From the NCBI GenBank assembly GCA_964442735.1, contig CAYUAP010000003.1, forward strand, positions 1-64,000: 64,000 nt of DNA, given 5' to 3'. Shown in pieces: positions 29,984 to 38,522 of the stretch. Made by a program: the position numbers and the translations under genes. The first letter of the stretch is position 1. Each line of letters begins with the position of its first letter. The DNA is from JAUNBG01 sp964442735. GTDB lineage: Bacteria > Planctomycetota > Planctomycetia > Pirellulales > Thermoguttaceae. A model generated the notes under the pieces. That model worked only from the letters and a program-made list of their open reading frames with translations. It did not search any database and had not been told where the DNA came from.

Positions 29984-30865
29984 TTAGTCGATAATTTTAT
30001 TAATTTTATATTCAATAATACCGCAAGCCCCGGCCGCTTTTAATTGCGGAATCAAGGTACGAACAGTACTCGACTTCATAATAGTAACAAGATCAAGCCA
30101 ATCGGGATCGGACAGTTCGGAAATCGTCGGTTTTTGCAAGGCTGGCAGAATATTCAAAACAGCCTGTAAATTTTTACGTTGAACATTCATCATCATGGCG
30201 ACCATGCCTTCTGCGGCCATAGTCGCACGGAGCATTAGAACGATATCTTCGATTTTCTTTTTCTTCCAGGGATCCTGAAATGCAGTTTTATTGGCTATAA
30301 ATCGTGTCGTACTCTGAAGTATTTCATCGACAATACGTAAATTATTGGCGCGAAGAGAATTACCTGTTTCGGTAACTTCGACAATAGCATCAGCTAGTTT
30401 CGGTGGCTTCACTTCTGTAGCCCCCCAACTGAATTCGACATTTGCCTTAACACCATGTTTTGCCAAATATTGTTGTGTCAGACCGACCGCTTCGGTCGCT
30501 ATACGTTTTCCTGCCAGATCCTTTACCGATTGTACTGGTGAATTTTCCGGGACACAGAGAACCCAACGAACAGGATTACGACTAACCTTGGAAAAACGAA
30601 GTTCTTCCACCTCAATGACATCGGCTCCGGTTTCGACGATCCAGTCATGCCCGGTCAAACCAGCGTCCAAAACACCATTTTCAACATAACGTGCCATTTC
30701 CTGGGCCCGTATCAACATACATTCAATTTCTTCGTCATTGATTGTTGGAAAATAGCTTCGTTTCTCTACTGTTATATTAAAGCCACTATTACAGAATAAT
30801 TCTATCGTTGCTTCCTGTAAACTACCTGCCGGAATACCTAATTTTAATATGTTACCGTTTGCCAT
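29984..30865 (-). CDS. hisG: ATP phosphoribosyltransferase, long form
   Basis: First enzyme of histidine biosynthesis, joining ATP and PRPP to form phosphoribosyl-ATP in the cytoplasm. The 293 residues fit the long HisG type, which carries its own C-terminal regulatory domain and needs no HisZ. The N-terminal LKLGIPAGSL and DAGLTGHDW are family motifs, VEVTETGNSLRANNL is the PRPP-binding region, and the last 75 residues (AVLNILPALQKPTISELSD, then KAAGACGIIEYKINKII) are the ACT-like regulatory domain that binds histidine. No other his gene is in the window, so the pathway is dispersed. The start has only a weak AGAAAAG upstream. Confidence 0.93.
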   Translation of the reverse strand: MANGNILKLGIPAGSLQEATIELFCNSGFNITVEKRSYFPTINDEEIECMLIRAQEMARYVENGVLDAGLTGHDWIVETGADVIEVEELRFSKVSRNPVRWVLCVPENSPVQSVKDLAGKRIATEAVGLTQQYLAKHGVKANVEFSWGATEVKPPKLADAIVEVTETGNSLRANNLRIVDEILQSTTRFIANKTAFQDPWKKKKIEDIVLMLRATMAAEGMVAMMMNVQRKNLQAVLNILPALQKPTISELSDPDWLDLVTIMKSSTVRTLIPQLKAAGACGIIEYKINKIID

Positions 30866-31288
30866 GAATCTTTTCTAATTTATCCTTAATTTATCTGTTC
30901 CTAATCGAATTCACAATAGAAATGTTCAAAAAACAAAAAACACTCAAGAGAACCACCGCTTTCCAGGTCTGTTTTCAATGGGTTTTTATAAACACCTCTC
31001 CTGTATTATTTACTCCATACAAAACATTATAAATCAGGATAAAAAAACGTCAACCTTGTCATTTTTTACTTAACGATTATGATGATGAAATAATTTTAAT
31101 CTTTTGCACTCATTTTTTTTAATACAATCATTACAATTCAACATTAATTTTTAATAAATGTTAATTAAGTTCTAGACAAAGAGAATAAATTGGATTATAG
31201 TATTGGAAGATGAAACATTCCTTTTAGGTTAGTTTTCATACACTGGGGTTTTTATCTTTTGACACATAACAGTAAAAGAGTAGAATAA
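30866..31288. other. Intergenic region between divergent hisG and GT2
   Basis: About 420 bp, very AT-rich, with no gene, repeat family copy or RNA recognised. It should carry promoters for both flanking genes. Confidence 0.5.
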
Positions 31289-32497
31289 ATGTACATGATT
31301 ATTATTTTAGGATTACAGACAATTTTATTACCTTTTATATTATGGTTGATTCTATTATTTTTTTCCGGACTTTTTCCATGTCGAAATCAACACGATGAAA
31401 CGAAAATGCCGTTGCGGTTTGCCATTATGATCTGCGCGCGAAATGAAGAAACTGTTATTGCCAATATCCTAACCAGTCTTCAAAAACAGAACTACGGTCC
31501 CGATTGTTACCAGGTTTTCCTTGTAGCACATAATTGTAATGATCGAACGGTTGAAATTGCGCGCCAATATAACGTGAATATACTTGAGAGGATAGCGCCG
31601 GAAGAAAAAAGCAAGGGACATGCGTTAAAATATGGTATTTCACAACTGATAACGAATTATTCTGATGCCTTCGATGCTGTCTGTTTTTTTGATGCGGACA
31701 ATATCCCCACCTCCAATTTTTTAAAGGAAATTAATTCCGTTTTATCACAGGGAGAAGCCGTTGTCGGTCAGCGCCTTGCCTTGAATCCCCATGAATCGTG
31801 TGTAACCGAGATGTTTGCCGTTCACTGGATGCTTGTCAATCGAATACATATTGCGGCACGTCATAATTTGGGCTTTTCCTGTTTTGTTCAAGGAACTGGA
31901 TTTGCTGTTCCCCTAGCCTGTTTTCAGCCAAATGGCTGGCAGACAACGACCCTGACCGAGGATTTTGAATTCTCTATTAAACATGCCTTGGCTGGATATA
32001 GGATCCGTTACGTTCCGGAGGCGCTTTTTTACGATGAACAACCCGTTACATGCCGTGACTGGTACTGTCAGCTTCAACGATGGGTTTATGGCGCAAAACA
32101 AGGAATCTGTTTTGTCCCGGAAATTCTCCGTTCCTGTTGGTCAGGACATTGGCGAATGTTGGACCTGTTATGGAATACCTGTGGTCTTCCGGTCAGTTGT
32201 TCTGTCTTCTTGTTGACGACCTTGGTTACTATTCTCTTTTTATGCTTGGGACAAGAGACAAAAACCGTTCTGACTGCTAGTTCTATCGGTCTTCTTCTTT
32301 CTCTCTTTGGTATTTTTCTGACAGGCTGTGTCAGTATCATATTTGCGCGTTGTTCTCCGTTGCGTTATCTTCGTGGACTCTTGATGTATCCATTGTTTTC
32401 TTTAATGGTCATTTATCTCTTTATTGTCACCCTCTTTCAACAAAAAGGAAAATGGCATGCGATCAAGCATAAAGGCAATCAAAAAAACAAAATGTAA
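31289..32497 (+). CDS. Membrane glycosyltransferase family 2
   Basis: A 402-residue processive-type GT2. One N-terminal membrane segment (about 1-28) anchors a GT-A domain: ICARNEETVI at the nucleotide-sugar entry, CFFDADN as the DxD motif, LTEDFEFSIK as the TED catalytic motif, and QLQRWVYG as the (Q/R)xxRW motif. Three to four membrane helices follow from about residue 290. These motifs are those of cellulose/hyaluronan synthase-like enzymes that polymerise or transfer sugars across the inner membrane. It precedes the SIS-HAD gene by about 140 bases on the same strand, so it may use the sugar made by that cluster, but that is inference. Confidence 0.85.
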   Translation: MYMIIILGLQTILLPFILWLILLFFSGLFPCRNQHDETKMPLRFAIMICARNEETVIANILTSLQKQNYGPDCYQVFLVAHNCNDRTVEIARQYNVNILERIAPEEKSKGHALKYGISQLITNYSDAFDAVCFFDADNIPTSNFLKEINSVLSQGEAVVGQRLALNPHESCVTEMFAVHWMLVNRIHIAARHNLGFSCFVQGTGFAVPLACFQPNGWQTTTLTEDFEFSIKHALAGYRIRYVPEALFYDEQPVTCRDWYCQLQRWVYGAKQGICFVPEILRSCWSGHWRMLDLLWNTCGLPVSCSVFLLTTLVTILFLCLGQETKTVLTASSIGLLLSLFGIFLTGCVSIIFARCSPLRYLRGLLMYPLFSLMVIYLFIVTLFQQKGKWHAIKHKGNQKNKM

Positions 32498-32636
32498 TGT
32501 TAAGAAGAGCCTGTTATGAATGAATTGACATAGAAGTTATCCTCGGTTATAATATAATGAATACTCTCAACGTACAAACGGGAATATTATATTATGATTG
32601 ATAATTAGATCAAAAAAGGAGATAAAACAGATAAAA

Positions 32637-34010
32637 ATGTCCAACGGAGCTGATTTTTTACATTCCTACGCCAAGGCGGTTGCCAATAACCTGCTCAAAA
32701 CCGATTTCGAAACCCTTGACACAATTGTTGAACTGATTAAAAGAACCAAGAAAACAGGTAATCGTATTTATATTGCCGGAAACGGTGGTAGTGCGGCAAC
32801 GGCATCCCATATGGCCAACGACCTGGTCAAGGGCGCTCGTGTTTGCGGACGTGAAGGATTTCGCGCTATTTGCCTCAACGACAGTACACCTATTGTTACC
32901 TGCCTGGCTAATGATTTCTGTTACGATGATATTTATTCCATACAATTAAAGACCTATGCGCAAAAGGGAGATCTGTTTATCGTTTTTAGCGGTAGTGGAA
33001 ATTCTCCTAACATAGTCAATGGCTCTAAAATGGCTCGGGAAATGGGACTGACAACTATTGCCTTTGGTGGACGTGACGGTGGAAAACTGCGGAATATCTG
33101 CGACTATATTTTGATCGCCCCCACTAATTCCATGGAGCAGTTGGAAGATATGCACCTGCTCTACGAACATGCTATTGTCTCCCTGCTTCAAAAAGATCTG
33201 CCTGACCTGTTCGATATAGAGACTATTCGTTATGCGGATATTAAACGTACCTTTAAAGTGGCTTTATTCGATTTCGATGGTACGTTGAGTCTGATTCGCG
33301 AAGGTTGGCAGAATGTTATGATCCCCTATTTTTGTGAAGAACTCCGAAAATACTCCTCCAATATAGAGGAAATTGAATCGACGGTTCGTGACTTCGTTGA
33401 TCGTATTACCGGTAAACAGACAATTTATCAGTGTATTCAACTGGTTGAGGAGATTAAAAAGCGTAAAGGAACGCCACTGGATCCCCTTGATTACAAACGA
33501 GAATACCTCTGTCGCCTGAATGATCATATAGGGGACCGTCTTCGTGCACTTCGAAAAAATGAGGCCGATCCGGACGACTATCTGGTTCCTGGAGCTCGCG
33601 CGTTTTTGGAGCAATTAAAGGAGAAGGGAATTATTCTCTATCTGGCTAGTGGAACCGATGAAAATTTCGTTCTGGACGAAGCTTCCCTGTTAAAAGTGGC
33701 TGACTATTTCGATGGTGGACTCTACGGAGCCCAGGACAATTATAAAACCTTCTCGAAGGAATTGGTCATTAGGCGCCTCATTGAAATCAATGATCTCAAG
33801 GGAGGTGAATTACTCGGTTTTGGAGACGGGTTCGTTGAAATTGAAAATGTCCGTCAAGTGAATGGTTATGCGGTCGGCGTAGCTACAAACGAGATCGAGC
33901 GGAAAGGTATTAATACTTGGAAGAGAAATCGATTGTTGGAAGCAGGAGCCGATATTATCATTCCTGATTTCAGTGATCCGGAACGTCTAATCCGCTATTT
34001 ATTACCATAA
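32637..34010 (+). CDS. SIS-domain isomerase fused to HAD phosphatase (GmhA-GmhB-like)
   Basis: A 457-residue two-domain enzyme. The start at 32637 follows a GGAG about 15 bases upstream; a TTG at 32598 is possible but codes no conserved residues. Residues about 1-195 are a SIS domain of GmhA (sedoheptulose-7-phosphate isomerase) type, with AGNGGSAATASHMANDL at 47-63 and VFSGSGNSPN. Residues about 205-457 are a HAD phosphohydrolase: FDFDGTLS gives nucleophile Asp212 and acid Asp214, YLASGTDEN is motif II, and GFGDGFVEI supplies motif IV with Asp397. In the heptose pathway isomerase and phosphatase are separate proteins, so the fusion is unusual. The next gene is 14 bases downstream and encodes an HldE-N-like kinase, supporting a heptose or related sugar-phosphate role. 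Confidence 0.8.
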   Translation: MSNGADFLHSYAKAVANNLLKTDFETLDTIVELIKRTKKTGNRIYIAGNGGSAATASHMANDLVKGARVCGREGFRAICLNDSTPIVTCLANDFCYDDIYSIQLKTYAQKGDLFIVFSGSGNSPNIVNGSKMAREMGLTTIAFGGRDGGKLRNICDYILIAPTNSMEQLEDMHLLYEHAIVSLLQKDLPDLFDIETIRYADIKRTFKVALFDFDGTLSLIREGWQNVMIPYFCEELRKYSSNIEEIESTVRDFVDRITGKQTIYQCIQLVEEIKKRKGTPLDPLDYKREYLCRLNDHIGDRLRALRKNEADPDDYLVPGARAFLEQLKEKGIILYLASGTDENFVLDEASLLKVADYFDGGLYGAQDNYKTFSKELVIRRLIEINDLKGGELLGFGDGFVEIENVRQVNGYAVGVATNEIERKGINTWKRNRLLEAGADIIIPDFSDPERLIRYLLP

Positions 34011-34024
34011 ACGGAGGATATTTC

Positions 34025-35101
34025 ATGCAAAATAACGTTATTTTCGATATTGAGAAGATAATCGATCTGTTACAAACGGGTCAGAAGCCCAAAATTGCCG
34101 TTTTGGGCGACTTCTGTCTGGATAAATATCTTTATCATGAAAGTGACCTGGACGAACGTTCCGTGGAGACGGGGAGAATAGCCCGTCAGATTCGCGGAAA
34201 AAGAATGTTCGCGGGAGTTGGAGGAACGATTACGGCCAATTTAATCGCATTGGGGGCTGATGTCTTCTGTCTCGGTATTATCGGAAATGACGGTGAAGGT
34301 TTTGATCTTCTTAATGCGTTGCATACTCTTGGTGCTGATCTGCAAGGTATGGTTTCCACCTCCGAGGTCTATACCAATACCTATATGAAATCGATTCTTC
34401 ACGATCATTCTGGCTGGACGGAAGAAGATCGAATTGATATTCGCAGTGCCAATTCCGTCTCTGACCAACTGACTGATACACTTCGTGTGAATCTGGAAGG
34501 AATACTTCCGGATCTGAACGCCGTTATTATTACGGACCAGTTTCTGGACGGGACCGGTTCCTTGATGACGGATTCCCTGCGTACAGCCATGGGAATGTTG
34601 CAGAAAAAATATCCCGAAGTCTTTTTCATTTGTGATTCACGTTTCAATCTTGACCTATATAGTGGTATTATGGTAAAATGCAATGCCGGGGAATTGATCG
34701 ACTGTTGTACCAGTGCTATTCGCAAGGGATTAAAAAAAGCTACAGACGTCGATTCAGACGCGGATAATCGTATGGAAGAGATACGCCATTCCGCCGTCTG
34801 GATGGTTCAAAAGACAGGAAAACCGGTTCTTGTTACACGTGGAGCAAAAGGGTCTCTTCTATTCGAACCGGGACCGGAACTGATTGAAACTGTGATTCCC
34901 GCACAAAAAGTCAACCCTCCAATTGACATTTGTGGAGCGGGTGACGCAACAAATGCCGCATTGACCTTCGGACATTCAATTGGAATGACCTTGCCCGAAT
35001 CCGCGTTTTTGGCCGGAGTCGCGTCCGCGATTACCATTAGAAAAATCGGAGAAACAGGGACTGCTTCCTGTGAAGAAATCATTAGGGTTTTGAGACAATA
35101 A
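34025..35101 (+). CDS. PfkB-family sugar kinase, HldE N-domain-like
   Basis: A 358-residue cytoplasmic ribokinase-family kinase with GGAGG before the start. IAVLGDFCLDKYLY opens the fold, GVGGTITANLIALGADVFCLG is the sugar-binding region, and DICGAGDATNAALTFG carries the catalytic Asp of the GAGD anion hole. The N-terminal DFCLDKY and GG-A-N pattern resembles D-glycero-beta-D-manno-heptose-7-phosphate kinase (HldE N-domain, RfaE1). The nucleotidyltransferase half of HldE is absent, so activation would need another gene. It sits 14 bases after the SIS-HAD gene and 16 before the next, a tight operon. Confidence 0.8.
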   Translation: MQNNVIFDIEKIIDLLQTGQKPKIAVLGDFCLDKYLYHESDLDERSVETGRIARQIRGKRMFAGVGGTITANLIALGADVFCLGIIGNDGEGFDLLNALHTLGADLQGMVSTSEVYTNTYMKSILHDHSGWTEEDRIDIRSANSVSDQLTDTLRVNLEGILPDLNAVIITDQFLDGTGSLMTDSLRTAMGMLQKKYPEVFFICDSRFNLDLYSGIMVKCNAGELIDCCTSAIRKGLKKATDVDSDADNRMEEIRHSAVWMVQKTGKPVLVTRGAKGSLLFEPGPELIETVIPAQKVNPPIDICGAGDATNAALTFGHSIGMTLPESAFLAGVASAITIRKIGETGTASCEEIIRVLRQ

Positions 35102-35117
35102 AGGGAAAAAGTAAAAA

Positions 35118-36242
35118 ATGCATCAGCAGTTTCATCGAGAAGATCTCAATATTAAGCCGCTTGTTCAACGGTGTAATAAATTGGATATTCAACGGGATCA
35201 TATAGATCCGGCGCATTATCCGGTTCAATTAACACCGGAAGCGCAAAACGATGTCGATCGGGTTGTTCAGGAAATAAAAAGGGCGAAGGATCTCAATGCG
35301 GCCCGAATTCTCGCGTTTGGGGCCCATTCTATAAAGAATGGGTTGGGACCTGTCCTGATACGGTTAATGGAAGGTGGATGGATTACCCATTTCGCGACCA
35401 ACGGTGCGGGTATTATTCACGATTGGGAATTTTCATTTCAAGGGAAATCGGGGGAAGATGTTCAGCGATATACCAATGAAGGACAATTCGGAATCTGGCG
35501 GGAAACCGGTGCCTACATTAATCTGTCTATTTTAATCGGTGCCTGGCACGGTCTGGGTTACGGTGAATCGGTCGGGACCATGATAGACGACCAGGGATTA
35601 ACAATTCCAGACACAACCGAACTGCGGGAAGCTATTATCACCGGAACGAAGGGGCAGGCAACGTACATCGAACTGGAAACGGCTGCGGCTGCGGCTGATC
35701 TCCTTGCTATTATCAAGAATTTCAATCTTCCGTCCGGTTTTATGAAAATAGAGCATCCCCATCGTCATTATTCTTTAGCCTGGAGTGCTAAAAAAAACGA
35801 CGTTCCCTTTACATGTCACCCGATGTTCGGTCATGATATTATCTATACCCATCCTTTAAATGACGGAGCGGCAATTGGCCGAACGGCACAACGTGACTTC
35901 CTCTCTTTCGTCGATTCCGTATCTCGACTACAAGGTGGGGTCTATTTATCGGTCGGTTCGGCCATTATGTCGCCTATGATCTTCGAAAAATCGCTCTCCA
36001 TGAGTCGTAATCTCGCCTTTCTGCACGGTAAAAATATCAATGATTTCTCGATTCACGTTGTTGACCTGGCCCATGCGGTCTGGGACTGGAATCAAAATGG
36101 TGAACCACCAATGGACAATCCAGCCTATTATTTGCGATATTGTAAAACCTTCAGTCGAATGGGTGGACGTATGACCTATTGTTCCGCTGACAATCGCTCT
36201 TGGTTGGTCGCTTTATTGAATAAACTGGAAAATAATTTTTAA
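35118..36242 (+). CDS. Conserved protein with deoxyhypusine-synthase-like features
   Basis: A 374-residue protein of uncertain function. Its order of motifs recalls deoxyhypusine synthase: a Rossmann-like start, HFATNGAGIIHDWEFSFQGK at 91-110 (compare TAGGIEED-type segments), then SLAWSAKKNDVPFTCHPMFG followed by a His/Asp-rich stretch, and a GGVYLSVGSAIMSP glycine turn. No eIF5A substrate is expected in a planctomycete, so if the fold is right the enzyme has another substrate. It is 16 bases after the kinase and 18 before the next gene, so it belongs to the sugar-phosphate operon. An NAD-dependent step on a sugar phosphate is a guess only. Confidence 0.55.
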   Translation: MHQQFHREDLNIKPLVQRCNKLDIQRDHIDPAHYPVQLTPEAQNDVDRVVQEIKRAKDLNAARILAFGAHSIKNGLGPVLIRLMEGGWITHFATNGAGIIHDWEFSFQGKSGEDVQRYTNEGQFGIWRETGAYINLSILIGAWHGLGYGESVGTMIDDQGLTIPDTTELREAIITGTKGQATYIELETAAAAADLLAIIKNFNLPSGFMKIEHPHRHYSLAWSAKKNDVPFTCHPMFGHDIIYTHPLNDGAAIGRTAQRDFLSFVDSVSRLQGGVYLSVGSAIMSPMIFEKSLSMSRNLAFLHGKNINDFSIHVVDLAHAVWDWNQNGEPPMDNPAYYLRYCKTFSRMGGRMTYCSADNRSWLVALLNKLENNF

Positions 36243-36260
36243 TTAAAAGGAACAACAACC

Positions 36261-37715
36261 ATGACGAAAAAAAAAGTATTACTGCTACTATTATTAACAA
36301 TTATGTTATTTGCGTTCCTGCCAATAACAAGAGGAGAGGAAAAACCACTTCGACTTGATTCACGTTTGGAACTTTTTGTGGATTATTATCTCGTGGATTC
36401 ACTCAAGGGAACATCCCTCAAACTGCACGAACCACGTGACGAGGGGGCGGTCTTTACATTTGACAAGCCTTGGGAAGGTGGTTCCTGTGCCTATATAACC
36501 GTTTTTAAGGATGGTGATCTCTACCGAATGTACTATCGTGGTGGCCCATCTCGGGGAAAAAGTGATAACAGTGACGAGCAGACTTGTTATGCTGAAAGTC
36601 GGGACGGTATTATTTGGACCCGTCCGAAATTAGGATTATTTCCGTTTGGTGACAATAAAGATAATAATATTATCCTTCAGGGGAATCCGCATTTCAGTCA
36701 TAATTTCGCCCCCTTCCTGGATACGAAGCCTGGTATACCTGCCGATCAGAAGTACAAGGCACTCGCAGGCAGTTCCCATACTAAATTATGTGCCTTCATC
36801 TCGGCCGATGGAATTCATTGGAAACAATGGGGGGATAAACCGGTTATCGCCTTTAAAAAATTCGCACTCGACTCCCAGAACGTCTCCTTCTGGTCTGATT
36901 CGGAACAAAAATATATCTGTTTTGCTCGTATTTGGGACGGTTTTCGAACGATTGCACGTTGTGAATCGAATGATTTTCTTCATTGGACTCCCGACGAAGG
37001 TATCCCCATGACCTATGGTAATACGACCAGGGAGCATCTCTATACCAACCAGACGAAACCCTATTATCGTGCTCCGCATATCTATCTATCGACAGCGGCA
37101 CGGTTCATGGAAGGCAAACAGGTCATTACAAGTGAAGAGGCCGTGAATATTCAAGTCGATAAAAACCAGATCAACGGATGCAGTGATTCGGTTTTAATGG
37201 CAACGCGAGGTGGTAATGTTTATGCACGAACGTTTATGGAAGGACTGATTCGACCGGCGAGTGATCCAGGTGATTGGACCAGTAGAACAAATTATCCCGC
37301 CTGTGGTATTGTTCAAACCGGCCCGGAGGAAATGTCTATTTACGTACAGCGCTTCTATTCACAGCCTCGTCATTGTCTCCATCGATATTCCATTCGTATC
37401 GACGGTTTCATTTCTATAAATGCTCCATATCAGGGAGGCGAATTTCTGACAAAATATTTGACCTTTACCGGAAAAAATCTGTTCCTGAACTTCTCGACAA
37501 GTGCCCCAGGTTCCATTCAAGTTGAATTTCAGGACGAACAGGGAAAACCGATTCCCGGATACGAACTGGTCAACTCCCCCACCCTCTCCGGTAATAATAT
37601 CGCCAAAGAAGTCCGTTGGAAGAACGGTATCACCCCTGAAAAACTGGCCGGAAAAACAATTCGAATCCGTTTTGTCATGAAAGATGCCGATTTATATTCC
37701 CTGCAATTCAAATAA
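36261..37715 (+). CDS. Secreted beta-propeller protein, GH43/GH32-like
   Basis: A 484-residue exported protein; AAAAGGAA precedes the start and the signal peptide is KVLLLLLLTIMLFAFLPITRG. Residues about 30-380 show five-bladed propeller-like repeats (YRMYYRGG, TCYAESRDGIIW, CAFISADGIHWKQWG, ARCESNDFLHWTPD), common in planctomycete proteins related to GH43/GH32/GH130. The last 100 residues form a separate beta-sandwich (FLTKYLTFTGKNLFLNFSTS). Catalytic acids cannot be fixed by eye. It follows the sugar operon by 18 bases but its export suggests it belongs with the glycosidases downstream. Confidence 0.7.
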   Translation: MTKKKVLLLLLLTIMLFAFLPITRGEEKPLRLDSRLELFVDYYLVDSLKGTSLKLHEPRDEGAVFTFDKPWEGGSCAYITVFKDGDLYRMYYRGGPSRGKSDNSDEQTCYAESRDGIIWTRPKLGLFPFGDNKDNNIILQGNPHFSHNFAPFLDTKPGIPADQKYKALAGSSHTKLCAFISADGIHWKQWGDKPVIAFKKFALDSQNVSFWSDSEQKYICFARIWDGFRTIARCESNDFLHWTPDEGIPMTYGNTTREHLYTNQTKPYYRAPHIYLSTAARFMEGKQVITSEEAVNIQVDKNQINGCSDSVLMATRGGNVYARTFMEGLIRPASDPGDWTSRTNYPACGIVQTGPEEMSIYVQRFYSQPRHCLHRYSIRIDGFISINAPYQGGEFLTKYLTFTGKNLFLNFSTSAPGSIQVEFQDEQGKPIPGYELVNSPTLSGNNIAKEVRWKNGITPEKLAGKTIRIRFVMKDADLYSLQFK

Positions 37716-37730
37716 TAAAGTTTCATTTAA

Positions 37731-38311
37731 ATGAAAGTGTCTGTAAAACAAACGTTATTGATCGTAATTCTAATTTCATTCTGTTGGCTGACTATACAGG
37801 CAACACATGAATTCGGACATATTACTGTTGTTTGGTTATCAGGGGGATCGATAGATCGTGTTATACTTCATCCGATGACATTTTCACGAACGGATGTAAA
37901 AGAAAATCCCCCTCCTGTTTTTGAAGTATGGAGTGGTGCGTTCGGTGGTTGTCTGTTTCCATTGTTATTCTGGGGATCGTGCATACTGCTACATCTGCCG
38001 GATGCGTTTTATTCCGTTTTTGGTCAGGCTTTTGTCTGATTGTCAACGGTTCCTATCTCGGTCTTGATTTTTCCTCCAATGGTTTTACCGATGCCGGACT
38101 ATTGATACAATAGGGGGCAAACCGTTTTTCACTTGTCTGTTTCGATCTAATTGCTATTTCACCAGGATTATGGCTATGGAACGGACAGTCAAAATATTTT
38201 GGATTCGGTAACAATGCCATACCGATCCGATGGAATACAATCTTCTTTATTTGGGGGGTGCTGACGATTACAATTATCCTTGAAATAATCTGGTGTCCTT
38301 CCATTTCCTGA
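37731..38311 (+). pseudogene. Broken M50-like zinc metallopeptidase
   Basis: Frame 1 encodes 102 residues with a membrane segment and the zinc motif THEFGHITVVWLSGG (HExxH), then stops at 38037-38039. A second frame, shifted near 38010-38025, continues the same protein: FWSGFCLIVNGSYLGLDFSS, GFTDAGLLIQ, hits TAG at 38111-38113, and goes on in frame (GANRFSLVCFDLIAISPGLW, FFIWGVLTITIILEIIW) to a stop at 38309. One frameshift plus one nonsense codon make it a pseudogene. The parent would be a short membrane site-2-protease-like protein. Confidence 0.65.
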
Positions 38312-38522
38312 TTTATTCAAATTATAAATGCTTTTATTGATAACCTCTGATAATTCGGACACAATCCGTTGGAACATAAAGAATAAAAACCGGATTTTCT
38401 TTTTAAAATATTTAAATTGGGCTCTTGCGGAATCTGTCTCGTTTTGTTAGAATCCAACCAAAAGAATAATGGTTGATTTTATCGATTCTAAAAAGGTCCA
38501 TTTTCCGGAAGGGAAAATTCAG

